NCBI RefSeq assembly: GCF_030269305.1
Contig: NZ_BSTC01000006.1
Span: forward strand, 62,001-126,000
Source: Kineosporia sp. NBRC 101731
GTDB lineage: Bacteria; Actinomycetota; Actinomycetes; Actinomycetales; Kineosporiaceae
Direction of reading: 5' to 3'
Length of the DNA: 64,000 bases
The position numbers and the translations under genes are program-made. Positions 26,416 through 34,595 of the stretch are shown piece after piece (position 1 is the stretch's first letter; each line of letters begins with the position of its first letter). A model generated the notes under the pieces. The model was not told the origin of the DNA. It ran no database searches and saw only the letters and a program-made list of their open reading frames with translations.

Positions 26416-27426
26416 TCAGTCCCGGGGGGTCCATCCCAGCGCCGGGCCGAGCTTCGTGGCCATGTCGGTGAGGATCTGCACGTAGTCGTCGTGCTCGAAG
26501 CTGAACGGCAGCGCGAACGCCACCTCGTCGATCTGCGCGTAGGCCGCGTGTGCCCGCAGTTGCTCCGCGATCTGCTCGCTCGTGCCGATGAGGTCGCGGG
26601 CGAACAGGAGCTGGGCCGGACCCTGCGGCCGGGCCGTGCGCGGCGTTCGCCTGTCCACGTACGCCTGGTACTTCGCCATCTGCCCCGGCGTCGCCGAGTC
26701 GGTCGGGATCACCACGAGCCCCTGTGACACGCGCGCTTTCTCGCCCAGTGGGTGGGCTGCGCGGAAGGCCTGTACGTGGCTCAGCTGGATCTGCGCGAAG
26801 TCCGGTGCGGGGCCCTCGGCCTTCACCACGCTGCTGGTCAGGAAGTTCATGCCGTTCTCGCCCGCCCACTGGGCCGAGCGCAGGCTGGCCCCGCCGTACC
26901 AGAGCCGCTCGGCCAGGCCCACGGCGTGCGGCTGGACGCGGTCGGAGAACTCCTCGAACGCCCGGGCGCCGCTGAAGTCGGAGGCCTTCTCGCCGCGGAT
27001 GAACCCGAGCAGCCGCTTCACCCGTTCGTACGAGAAGTCTTCCACCTCGGCGGTGTCGGGGTAGAGCGCGTCCTTCACCGTGTCGTAGGACATCGGCGGG
27101 CCGACGCTCAGCCCGGGGTTCAGCCGGCCGCCGGAGAGGATGTCGACCGTGGCCCAGTCCTCGGCCAGGCGCAGTGGGTTCTCCCAGCCCAGCGGCGTGA
27201 CGGCGGTGCCCAGCTCGATCCTGCTGGTGCGCTGCGAGGCGGCGGCCAGCACGGCGACCGGCGAGGAGATGCCGAACTGCAGGTGCCGGTGCCGCAGCCA
27301 GGCGCTGTCGAACCCGAGCTGCTCGCCGAGCTCGATGATCCGCAACGTCGACTCGTGACCGGCCCGCGGGTCGGCCTCGTCGAACAACCCGATCGTCAGG
27401 AATCCCAGCCTCTGCAGAGCTCGCAT
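26416..27426 (-). CDS. LLM-class flavin-dependent oxidoreductase
   Basis: The 336-residue TIM-barrel protein resembles bacterial luciferase-like monooxygenases. It starts with the strand RLGFLTIGLFDE, has FDSAWLRHRHLQFGISSP, a TSRIELGTAVTPL segment and a C-terminal IGTSEQIAEQLRAH. Such enzymes use FMN or F420; substrate unknown. ATG 27426 is preferred; an in-frame GTG 15 bases upstream (27441) is also possible. No clear Shine-Dalgarno sequence is seen for either. Confidence 0.85.
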   Translation of the reverse strand: MRALQRLGFLTIGLFDEADPRAGHESTLRIIELGEQLGFDSAWLRHRHLQFGISSPVAVLAAASQRTSRIELGTAVTPLGWENPLRLAEDWATVDILSGGRLNPGLSVGPPMSYDTVKDALYPDTAEVEDFSYERVKRLLGFIRGEKASDFSGARAFEEFSDRVQPHAVGLAERLWYGGASLRSAQWAGENGMNFLTSSVVKAEGPAPDFAQIQLSHVQAFRAAHPLGEKARVSQGLVVIPTDSATPGQMAKYQAYVDRRTPRTARPQGPAQLLFARDLIGTSEQIAEQLRAHAAYAQIDEVAFALPFSFEHDDYVQILTDMATKLGPALGWTPRD

Positions 27427-27731
27427 AGTTGATTGTTGCACTACCTATGGCGTGCTGGCTGGCCTTGGGGTCGATGGTGCGAACTCGTCACGGTGCCGTC
27501 TCGGGATCGTGTGCATGCGGTGCGGTTCTGGCGCAGGGAATGCACACGATTCGGGGGTAGCGATAACAGGCTTTTGCCGTGGGGGCTCTGGGGTACGCGT
27601 GCAGAGGCTGTGGACGTCCGGGCGGAGTGGGTCTCCGGGGTGAGGTGGACGTCGGGATGGGCGGTCAGGCGTGGCGTGGCGCCGGGTTGCCGCCACATGT
27701 GCGGGAAAGAGTTCGACCATCCGGACGCTTG
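27427..27731. other. Non-coding divergent region
   Basis: Between the oxidoreductase start and the iron box no convincing gene is seen. Open frames here lack ribosome binding sites and protein-like composition. The region presumably carries the promoter of the oxidoreductase. Confidence 0.5.
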
Positions 27732-27750
27732 TTAGGTTAGCCTTACCTGC
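27732..27750 (+). promoter_or_regulatory. DtxR/IdeR-type iron box upstream of the AraC regulator
   Basis: TTAGGTTAGCCTTACCTGC matches the IdeR/DtxR 19-bp consensus (TTAGGTTAGGCTAACCTAA type) at most positions, including both TTAGG/CCT cores. It ends 32 bp before the GTG start of the AraC gene, where bound repressor would block the promoter. Repression by Fe2+-loaded regulator is inferred. Confidence 0.8.
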
Positions 27751-27782
27751 ATAACGATTGGACCGGTCGGGAGGCGGCACAG

Positions 27783-28619
27783 GTGACGCGGGTGATGTGG
27801 GACAGGCCTCGGAGTGAGCACCTGCTCCCCGATGATGCCCGGCCGTCCGGTGGCCACGTGATCAGTTGCGACGAGTTCGGATACGCGCCGGGGGAGCGGG
27901 GCGGCATCCTGGTGGCGCGGTACCGCTCCAGTGGCCCGCTGGAGTTCGGTGAAGGGCGCCAGAACGTCCTTCATCAGCTGTACTTCTCGCCCGGTGGCCT
28001 GGTCGGCGCCCGGCCGGGCGCCGGGTCGCAGTTCGTCGGCCCGGCCGAGGTGTTCTGGGTCCGGCGCGGGGTGCTGCACGAGGTCACGGCGGGCCGGCAG
28101 CAGATCGTGTACCGGGTCGGCCTGCGCGAGGAGCCGTCCGCGCTGAAGCACCGGCGGGTCGGCGCCGCCGGTATCGAACCCGAGGCCGTGGCCCTGCTGC
28201 GGGCGCTCGGTTCGTCGGGGGTGCCGGCGGCCCGGGCGGTGAAGGCCCGGGCCCGCGTGCTTGCCGGGATCGGTGCGACCTTCCGGGAGCTGGCCGGAAC
28301 CCCGGTCAACGGTTCGGGTTACGCGATGAGGGTCGCCCAGGCGCTGACGCACGACCCGGGCGACCCGACCAGCCTGGAGGAATGGGCCCGGCGCCTCCAC
28401 GTCAGTGTGAAGACACTGCAGCGCGACTTCGTCAAGGAGTTCGGTCTCTCGTACACCCAGTGGCGAACACGGTTGCGGCTGCTCGCCTCCCGGGTGCTGC
28501 TGGAGACCAGTCCGGTGACCGAGGTGGCCCGGCGTGTCGGCTACGCCAGCACCTCCGCCTTCATTGTGGCGTTCACCCGTGAGTTCGGGGTCACGCCCGG
28601 GCGTCAGCGGACGTCGTAG
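27783..28619 (+). CDS. AraC-family regulator, predicted iron-controlled
   Basis: The 278-residue product has an N-terminal sensor region of about 160 residues, including a cupin-like strand pattern (LHQLYFSPGGLVG). Its C-terminal double helix-turn-helix domain contains SLEEWARRLHVSVKTLQRDF and VARRVGYASTSAFIVAFTREFG. GTG 27783 follows GGGAGG. The iron box just upstream predicts expression under iron limitation, as for siderophore-system activators of the PchR/YbtA kind. However, no siderophore genes are in the window; the nearest candidate target is the orphan ABC ATPase downstream. Confidence 0.85.
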   Translation: MTRVMWDRPRSEHLLPDDARPSGGHVISCDEFGYAPGERGGILVARYRSSGPLEFGEGRQNVLHQLYFSPGGLVGARPGAGSQFVGPAEVFWVRRGVLHEVTAGRQQIVYRVGLREEPSALKHRRVGAAGIEPEAVALLRALGSSGVPAARAVKARARVLAGIGATFRELAGTPVNGSGYAMRVAQALTHDPGDPTSLEEWARRLHVSVKTLQRDFVKEFGLSYTQWRTRLRLLASRVLLETSPVTEVARRVGYASTSAFIVAFTREFGVTPGRQRTS

Positions 28620-28841
28620 CGGGCTCGTCCGCCGGCGGTTTCCAGGGGGCCGGGAAGGTGGGCCCGATGAGCCGTTACCGTCGACGAGATCAGCGTGAGC
28701 TGCCCCACGGCGTCCCCAAAGGCATTGCCGGGGCGAACCAATGGTGGACGCACGCACGCGCGGGCGGGTGGGCGTCCACCATGGGGGTGGGGGCGAAAAG
28801 CCAAAACCCCTTGATCACGGAGAAAGGGGTGGGGGGTTAGA
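28620..28841. other. Gap with short inverted repeats
   Basis: A perfect 11-bp inverted repeat (ATGGTGGACGC near 28740 and its complement near 28770) could terminate the AraC transcript. A further short repeat around a TGATCA core lies just before the ABC gene start. No gene is seen. Confidence 0.4.
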
Positions 28842-29654
28842 TTGCTCCGGGTGAACGTGGATGCGCATCAGAAGCAGGCTCTTGAACTGGACGCCGTCAC
28901 CTATCGCCGGGGGACGAAGCAGATCCTGCACGGCATCGATCTGAGCGTCGGGGCGGGGGAGCACTGGGCCCTGCTCGGGCCGAACGGTGCCGGGAAGTCC
29001 ACCGTACTGGCCTTTCTCGGCGCTGTGTCGTTCCCCACCTCGGGCACGGTGAGGGTGCTGGGGCACCAGCTGGGCCGGGTGGAGCTGGCGGCCCTGCGGC
29101 GTCGCATCGGGCATGTGAATCCCCGTCACCCCCTGCGGTCGGCGCTGACGGTGCGGGAGGTCGTGATCACGGGCCTGACCGGCACGATCGAACTGCCGAT
29201 GCGCTGGGCGCCGGCGCCGGAGCAGATCAAGCGTGCGGACGAGCTGATCGACCTGCTCGGTCTCACCGACCGCGCTGATCACGTCTGGCCGACGCTGTCC
29301 CAGGGTGAGCGCGGCCGCACCCTGATCGCCCGGGCCCTGGCCGGTGACCCGGAACTACTGCTGCTCGACGAGCCGTCCACCGGTCTCGACCTGGCGGCCC
29401 GGGAGCAACTGCTGGACACGATCGACCTGCTCGAGACCACTCACCCGGACCTGACCTCGGTGCTGGTGACCCATCACCTGGAGGAACTGCCCACGAGCAC
29501 GACGCACGCGGCCCTGCTGCGGGACGGGCGACTGGTGGCGGCCGGCGCGATCGACGCGGTGCTGACCAGCGAGCACGTCAGCACCGCGTTCGACCACCCG
29601 ATCCGGGTGGGGCGCCAGGACGGGCGCTGGAGCGCCCGCACGATCAGGACGTAG
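28842..29654 (+). CDS. Orphan ABC ATPase (YlmA-like)
   Basis: The 270-residue ATPase has Walker A (GPNGAGKST), signature (LSQGERGRTLIA), Walker B (LLLLDEPSTGLD) and H-loop (LVTHHLEEL). No permease or binding protein is adjacent. The sequence resembles cytosolic orphan ATPases of the YlmA type, with iron/metal-importer-like motifs. The start is uncertain: TTG 28842 sits 5 bp after a G-rich ribosome binding site, with GTG 28851 as alternative. Its 3' end overlaps the convergent serine hydrolase gene by 11 bp. Confidence 0.85.
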   Translation: MLRVNVDAHQKQALELDAVTYRRGTKQILHGIDLSVGAGEHWALLGPNGAGKSTVLAFLGAVSFPTSGTVRVLGHQLGRVELAALRRRIGHVNPRHPLRSALTVREVVITGLTGTIELPMRWAPAPEQIKRADELIDLLGLTDRADHVWPTLSQGERGRTLIARALAGDPELLLLDEPSTGLDLAAREQLLDTIDLLETTHPDLTSVLVTHHLEELPTSTTHAALLRDGRLVAAGAIDAVLTSEHVSTAFDHPIRVGRQDGRWSARTIRT

Positions 29655-31095
29655 GGGACTTCAGCTCGGCCAGCGGGGGCAGGTGCAGGGGCTCGGTCTC
29701 CCAGACCGCGCCGAACTTCTGGCCGGCCGGGTCGAGCTCCAGCACCAGGCCGTGCGGAGTCTCCAGGAACACCACGTCGATGCGCAGACCGTCGTGATCC
29801 TTGCCCGGGGTCGACTGGGTGGCGACGTGCCCGGTGGTCACCCAGCCGGACGCGGCCAGCGACGCGATCACGTCGGTGCCGCCGTCGCCGATGACGATCT
29901 CCCAGCCGGTCGGGCCGCCCTCGCGGATCTCCACCTCGGTCACGGCCCGGGCCTCACTGGCCCCGGTGACCGGGTAGATGCTCGACACCTGGGCCACGTC
30001 GACCGGTTCGAAGCTGGTGGCGGTGAACTCCGGCGCGCCGCGCTCGGTGACCACGGGCAGGGTGAGCCCGGCCAGGCGCCCGGCCAGCGTCTCGTCGTCC
30101 GCCGCCGAGCCACCCGCCGTGAGAGCCTGCACCAGGTACTCCCAGACCGCGCTGAGCAGCGACTGCATCTGCGGCGACTGCGAAGTGATCGCGATGACCG
30201 CGTCGGCCTCGGGCAGCACCAGGATGAACTGCCCGAAGGCGCCGTCGGCCCGGTAGCCGTGCCGCGAGCGCCAGAACTGGAAACCGTAGCCCAGCGCCCA
30301 GTCCGGCTTCTCGTCGGCGTCTTCGTCGACGGTGTCGACGTGTGACCGGGTGGCCTCGTCGATCCAGGCGGCGGGCAGCAGCTGCTTGCCCTCCCAGACC
30401 CCGTTCTGCAGGTAGAGCTGACCGACCTTGGCCAGCACCTCGGTCGGCACGTGCAGGCCGGAGTAACCGATCTCGCGGTCCTGGCCGTCGGTGAGCCATC
30501 CCAGGGTGTCGGTCACGCCGAGCGGTTCGAACAGACGCGGCCGCAGGTAGTCGAGCAGGCCCGAGCCGGAGGTGCGCTGGATGATCTGGGCCAGCGCCAT
30601 GGTGCAGGGCTGGTTGTAGGCGAAGATCGAGCCCGGCTCCTCGTCCGGCGGGATGCGCAGGAAACCACGGATGATGTTGCCGGTCTCGTCGAGCTCGGCG
30701 GCGCCCAGCGTCTCTTCCTGGTGCCCGCTGGCCATGGCCGCGACGTGCCGCACCTTCATCGACCGCGAGCGGGGGTTCGTGACGTCGGCGTCGAGCTCGG
30801 GGAAGTAGGACAGCACCGTGGCGTCCAGGTCGACCAGGCCCTCCGCCACGGCGAACCCGAGCGCGGTGGAGGTGAAGCTCTTGCTCACGGAGTAGATCAG
30901 GTGCGGGCGCGGCGGGGTGTAGGGCGCCCACCATCCCTCGGCGACCACGGCACCTGACTTCACCACGATCAGACTGTGCGGCTCGACCCCGTTCATGGTG
31001 GCCGTCGCGTCGAGGAACGCGGTGATACCGGCGGCGCCGACCCCTAGGGCGGAAGGGGTGCTTCGGGGGAGCGGGACGGACTGGGCGGTCGTCAT
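29644..31095 (-). CDS. Serine hydrolase of the beta-lactamase/penicillin-binding family
   Basis: The 483-residue protein has the SxxK nucleophile motif (S69-V-S-K72) in YSVSKSFTSTALGFA and a Tyr-x-Asn equivalent in FAYNQPCTMAL. The lipocalin-like C-terminal extension of many class C-type esterases follows. No signal peptide is visible, so it is probably an intracellular esterase/peptidase-like enzyme rather than a secreted beta-lactamase. The ATG at 31095 is at the edge of a 380-bp gap. Substrate unknown. Confidence 0.88.
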   Translation of the reverse strand: MTTAQSVPLPRSTPSALGVGAAGITAFLDATATMNGVEPHSLIVVKSGAVVAEGWWAPYTPPRPHLIYSVSKSFTSTALGFAVAEGLVDLDATVLSYFPELDADVTNPRSRSMKVRHVAAMASGHQEETLGAAELDETGNIIRGFLRIPPDEEPGSIFAYNQPCTMALAQIIQRTSGSGLLDYLRPRLFEPLGVTDTLGWLTDGQDREIGYSGLHVPTEVLAKVGQLYLQNGVWEGKQLLPAAWIDEATRSHVDTVDEDADEKPDWALGYGFQFWRSRHGYRADGAFGQFILVLPEADAVIAITSQSPQMQSLLSAVWEYLVQALTAGGSAADDETLAGRLAGLTLPVVTERGAPEFTATSFEPVDVAQVSSIYPVTGASEARAVTEVEIREGGPTGWEIVIGDGGTDVIASLAASGWVTTGHVATQSTPGKDHDGLRIDVVFLETPHGLVLELDPAGQKFGAVWETEPLHLPPLAELKSPTS

Positions 31096-31192
31096 CGCCC
31101 TATTTGATCACGAACGGAGGGTTGTCCGGACGCGGAGGTCACGCCGTAACCCGGCCTCCGGCCACCGGGCCGGGCCGGGTCGGCGAAAGGGG

Positions 31193-31381
31193 TCAGGGAC
31201 CGCCCACGGGGTGCCGGGGGCAGGGCAGTCGGGAGACGACACCGGGCGGGCCGGTGCCCGCAGCCGGGTCGGCGAGGTCGAGGACGGTCCAGGTCGGCCC
31301 GGTGGGCCAGCAGATCCAGCCCGGCCCGGCGAGAACGCGCACCAGGGCGTGAAAGATCCGGTGGAGCAGGGACGTGCGCAC
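31193..31381 (-). CDS. Candidate small protein, 62 residues
   Basis: The GTG at 31381 is preceded by CGGGAGGG at a good distance on the minus strand. The peptide begins with a hydrophobic/basic helix and contains the compact Trp-rich stretch GPGWICWPTGPTWTVLDLAD before a Pro-rich tail. No family is recognised. It lies in the gap between the serine hydrolase and the 31476 gene, on the same strand as both. Confidence 0.4.
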   Translation of the reverse strand: MRTSLLHRIFHALVRVLAGPGWICWPTGPTWTVLDLADPAAGTGPPGVVSRLPCPRHPVGGP

Positions 31382-31415
31382 GATGCCCTCCCGGGGCGGA
31401 ACGGGGTACGGACCG

Positions 31416-31462
31416 GCAGGGCCCCGCAGCCGGTGGGAGCGGTGACCGGTGCGGGGCCCTGC
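31416..31462 (-). terminator. GC-rich hairpin after the unknown two-gene operon
   Basis: Perfect 13-nt arms GCAGGGCCCCGCA (31416-31428) and TGCGGGGCCCTGC (31450-31462) lie 13 bp past the stop codon of the minus-strand gene at 31476. There is no T tract, as is common in actinomycetes. Confidence 0.65.
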
Positions 31463-31475
31463 GGTCAGACCACCG

Positions 31476-32123
31476 TCAGGCGATCTGCTCGGGCGCGAGG
31501 TAGCCGCCCATGTTGAACCGCAGGCTGGTCAGGTAGCCGACCGGCTCGCCCCACGGGTCCTTGGTGTCGTACAGCGGGAGCATCCGGTAGATCTGGCCCT
31601 TGCCGGGCGCGCCGGCCGGCGGGATCGACCGCACGTCGTCGATGGTCAGGATCACCGGTTCCCGGTTGAACAGCACCTTGCCCAGGCGGGGGATGTCGAA
31701 GAGGCAGCCCACGGCCATCCGGCAGGCCTTGGCGGCGGGGCCCTCACCGGCGTACGGGTCGAACGGCGTGCGGATCTGACCGGCCGACAGGCACTCGGGG
31801 TTGAGAGTGGTGGTGATCGGGCCGAGTTCCTCGGACTCGGCCACCATCTTCATCTCGATGAGATTGGTGTAGACCTCGGCATCGGCCCACTCGGTGTTGG
31901 TGGCGGGTGAGCGGACCACCCGCACGTAGCCGTCGAACTCGACGTTGAACTCGCCTACCCCGGGGATCTGGAACGTGTCCCAGGAGTGCAGTCCGAGGTT
32001 GTCGATGCCGGCTTCGGGGGGCGTCCACTGCACGACCGGGGTGCCGTTGTACAGGTTCGGCACGTTCTGGTCGACCGGGCGTCCGTAGATCGTCTTCTTC
32101 TCGGTATCGGGGGTCGTGGTCAT
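31476..32123 (-). CDS. Conserved-looking hypothetical protein, 215 residues
   Basis: The ATG at 32123 follows GGAGACAGTC on the minus strand. The product is soluble, beta-rich and without signal peptide. Recognisable stretches are FQIPGVGEFNVEFDGYVRVVR, which reads like a beta-sandwich strand pair, and CRMAVGCLFDIPRLGKVLF with two Cys. No catalytic motif is seen. It is the second gene of an operon with the HEAT/calcium-loop protein (35-bp gap). Function unknown. Confidence 0.7.
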   Translation of the reverse strand: MTTTPDTEKKTIYGRPVDQNVPNLYNGTPVVQWTPPEAGIDNLGLHSWDTFQIPGVGEFNVEFDGYVRVVRSPATNTEWADAEVYTNLIEMKMVAESEELGPITTTLNPECLSAGQIRTPFDPYAGEGPAAKACRMAVGCLFDIPRLGKVLFNREPVILTIDDVRSIPPAGAPGKGQIYRMLPLYDTKDPWGEPVGYLTSLRFNMGGYLAPEQIA

Positions 32124-32158
32124 GCGACTGTCTCCTTGTCCGGTGGTTCGTGGGGGCG

Positions 32159-33463
32159 TCAGATTCCGGCCGAGCGGTAGTCGCAGCAGGTGCGGCCCGG
32201 CTCGTCCGGGATCCCGTCCTGGTCGCTGTCCAGCTCGCCTTCCGCCGTGCTGTAGACGTCGCGTGAGTTCAGGTCGATCTTGCCGTCGCCGTCCCAGTCG
32301 TTGAGCTTTCCCTTGAACGTTCCGAGGATGAAAACATTTGTCATCGGTCCGATTTCGGGATCGTGCAGGGTGGACAGCACACCGTTGCCCGGGGTCAGGA
32401 TGTCTTCCAGGCCCCGGCCGGCGACGTTGTTGACATCGGTGTAGCCCCAGCCCTGGAAGCGACCACGCACATAGCGGATGGCGTCCTCGTCCCGGACCTT
32501 GATCCGCGGGTCCAGGTGCCAGTTGCCGAACCGGGAGAAGCCGACACTGGTTTCGTGCGTGCCCTGGCTGGGGTCGTCGGCGCGGCCCGAGCGGAAGAAG
32601 GTCCGCGGAACCTGCGACTCGAAGAAGAAGTTTCCCCGGTCCCGGCGGGTGCGGTCGGTGAATCCCTTGAACAGGTAGTTGTCCACGTGCTTCGAACCGT
32701 CCTGATGCAGGCCCGAGATGGTCTTGCCCATCAGGAGCTGACGTTCGCGGGTGGCCACGTTCGGGCACGCGTGCGCCTGCCCGTAGAGCCGGGCCAGTCC
32801 CTGTGGGGCCAGGGAGAGCTTGCCCCAGTGCCGGTTGGTGTCGTCCAGCCGCACGTACAGGTCGCAGTGGATGAGCAGGTAGATCGTCTCGTCGAAGGTG
32901 CGGTCCGGGGTGAAGACCGCCTGCCGGGCGTCGAAGCGGGGATCGCCCGTCGTCAGTTCGCTGGCGAAGAGTCCCGCCCACTCGGCGATCTCCGGGTCGC
33001 TGTCCTTCTCGAACCGTCGTAGCGCGGCCACCGCGTGCGGTCCGCCCAGCTTCTCCAGGGCCCACAGGACGTCCCATCGCACCTCACGGTCGGAGTCTTT
33101 CAGCACCACCTCGCTGAGTAGCTCGATGGCGTCCGGCAGGTCCCGGTCGGCGTACTCGTAGGCGGACTGCTCGCGCATCACCGGATCGGGGTGCTGGAAG
33201 GCATCGTGGCGTAGTTGCTCGTCGGTGCGGGAGTCGACGCGTACGGCCGCCTTGTTCAGGGCGTACCCGAAGTCGCTGGCCCAGGCGGCGGGGTCACCGG
33301 CGACGAAGCGGGGGTCCATGCTCAGCGTGGTGCGGTAGGCGAAGTTCAGGGCGTCCCGCTGGTCGACCGAGAGGTCGGAGAGCGCAGGCGCCCCGGCGGC
33401 CTGCTGATGGGCTGCGGCCTCCGAGGCCGCCTCGGGGGACTTGTTGACCAGATCGATGGCCAT
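32159..33463 (-). CDS. HEAT-repeat protein with C-terminal calcium-loop motifs
   Basis: The 434-residue protein begins at an ATG at 33463 preceded by GAAGGAGG. Residues about 75-175 form HEAT-like helical pairs (EQLRHDAFQHPDPVMREQSA and DSDREVRWDVLWALEKLGG). A central domain of unknown type follows. The C-terminus has two Asp-rich loops, DWDGDGKIDLNSRD and ELDSDQDGIPDE, typical of EF-hand/dockerin or thrombospondin-type calcium sites, and ends with a Cys pair. No signal peptide is visible, although such loops are usually extracellular. The combination is not one I recognise. Confidence 0.65.
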   Translation of the reverse strand: MAIDLVNKSPEAASEAAAHQQAAGAPALSDLSVDQRDALNFAYRTTLSMDPRFVAGDPAAWASDFGYALNKAAVRVDSRTDEQLRHDAFQHPDPVMREQSAYEYADRDLPDAIELLSEVVLKDSDREVRWDVLWALEKLGGPHAVAALRRFEKDSDPEIAEWAGLFASELTTGDPRFDARQAVFTPDRTFDETIYLLIHCDLYVRLDDTNRHWGKLSLAPQGLARLYGQAHACPNVATRERQLLMGKTISGLHQDGSKHVDNYLFKGFTDRTRRDRGNFFFESQVPRTFFRSGRADDPSQGTHETSVGFSRFGNWHLDPRIKVRDEDAIRYVRGRFQGWGYTDVNNVAGRGLEDILTPGNGVLSTLHDPEIGPMTNVFILGTFKGKLNDWDGDGKIDLNSRDVYSTAEGELDSDQDGIPDEPGRTCCDYRSAGI

Positions 33464-33779
33464 GCCGTGCCTCCTTCGTGGAACGGATGGGCTGAGACAT
33501 GAGCGTAGGTCGCTACCATTTCTATTAGCTTCTCCCGCCTTGCGGTAGCAGGTTCGCACGATGGAAGAACCGTTGTCCGCAACTTGTGTCTACTTTTGTA
33601 AGGAGAACGTCGGGTCGCGTAAACAACAGGGCGAACGTGAATACGCGGACTGTGCGATGAAGGGCGTTACCAGTGGTGATCTTTGGTGCGCTTGATGGTG
33701 AATATCTTTCCTGGGTGGGGAAAATGGTTCGGAATCGAAGCGGTGTGGCGATGTCCGGAAACGTCTGTGGGGCCAGGTC
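33464..33779. other. Lower-GC divergent promoter region
   Basis: This 316-bp gap between the HEAT-protein operon (minus) and the SRPBCC-AraC-kinase operon (plus) is clearly less GC-rich than its surroundings, with T-rich tracts near 33590-33600 and 33680-33730. It probably holds promoters for both directions. No gene is seen. Confidence 0.55.
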
Positions 33780-34595
33780 GTGACCGCCGTCCCGGTCGAG
33801 GTGAGTCTGTCGATCCCGGCGCCCACCACCGCGGTCTGGGACGCACTGACCAGGGCCGGTCTGGTGTCTCTGTGGTGGGGGCGCACCGCCCACGACCTCG
33901 ATGTGGTGGGCCGCGGGGCGGTCCTGAGCACAGGCACCAGCTCGGAGTACCGGGTTCGCCCGGAGGCGGTGCAGGCCCCCTGCCGGCTGGAGTTCACCAC
34001 GTCCTACCTCGGCTCCGGTGAACCCGTCCGGGTGCGCATCGACCTACGGCCCGCCGGCCCGGGCGAGTGCCGGCTGCGTCTGCGCGAGTGGCCGGACCAC
34101 CCCACGCCGGCAGGACTGCGGATGGCCCGTGAACTGTGGGCGCTCCGGCTGGAGCGGTTGCGGTCGGTCCTGGCCGGTGAGGCACCCGGGGAACCGGACG
34201 AGATCGTCGCCGGGTGCCCCCTGCGGGAGGTGGGCTGGCGGCCCCTGCACCGGGCGAACCTGACCCGTTGGCTGCCCATCGGAAGCACGGCGGAAGGGAC
34301 TGACATGTTCTACGCGATGGACTCGGTGGGAGCCAGACCGTTCCCGATCGTGGGGCTGCGTCTGCACTACGACGAGCGCCTGGAGCTGGACATCGCCGTG
34401 GCTCACGAAGGACCGCCCACACACGGCGAGGTCACCATCACCCCAGGAGCCGGCGCGGGACTGTGGATGGAGGTCCGGCACCGGGGATGGCGCACCAGCG
34501 ATCCCGATGCCGAGACCCGGCAGTACCTGCGCACGGTGTTCCGGGCCACCTGGGAGGAAGTACTCAGCCAGGCCGGCTGCGGGTCGGCCCGGTGA
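33780..34595 (+). CDS. SRPBCC (START/AHSA1-like) protein, 271 residues
   Basis: The N-terminal half (about 1-130) has the SRPBCC start pattern VEVSLSIPAPTTAVWDALTR followed by LVSLWWG. A second, more divergent SRPBCC-like half ends in TVFRATWEEVLSQAG. START-fold proteins form a hydrophobic ligand cavity. In the calicheamicin pathway CalC and its relatives are START-fold proteins that neutralise the enediyne, and this gene lies 3 kb before an enediyne cassette. That role is inference. It overlaps the AraC gene (GTGA) and starts at GTG 33780. Confidence 0.7.
   Translation: MTAVPVEVSLSIPAPTTAVWDALTRAGLVSLWWGRTAHDLDVVGRGAVLSTGTSSEYRVRPEAVQAPCRLEFTTSYLGSGEPVRVRIDLRPAGPGECRLRLREWPDHPTPAGLRMARELWALRLERLRSVLAGEAPGEPDEIVAGCPLREVGWRPLHRANLTRWLPIGSTAEGTDMFYAMDSVGARPFPIVGLRLHYDERLELDIAVAHEGPPTHGEVTITPGAGAGLWMEVRHRGWRTSDPDAETRQYLRTVFRATWEEVLSQAGCGSAR

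Noticed and set aside
27783-29654. Siderophore uptake operon after the iron box
   Set aside because: Only the AraC gene and an orphan ATPase follow, with a 222-bp gap between them; no permease, binding protein or biosynthesis gene is present.
29644-31095. Secreted class C beta-lactamase
   Set aside because: The SxxK motif is present but there is no signal peptide and the C-terminal extension fits esterase/peptidase-like relatives better.
31476-33077. Single 533-codon minus-strand gene covering two genes
   Set aside because: Only the last 215 codons look like protein; the upstream part is a shadow of the HEAT gene, and ATG 32123 has its own ribosome binding site.
33464-33779. Hidden gene in the low-GC gap
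   Set aside because: Frames here lack ribosome binding sites and coding character; a promoter region is the better reading.
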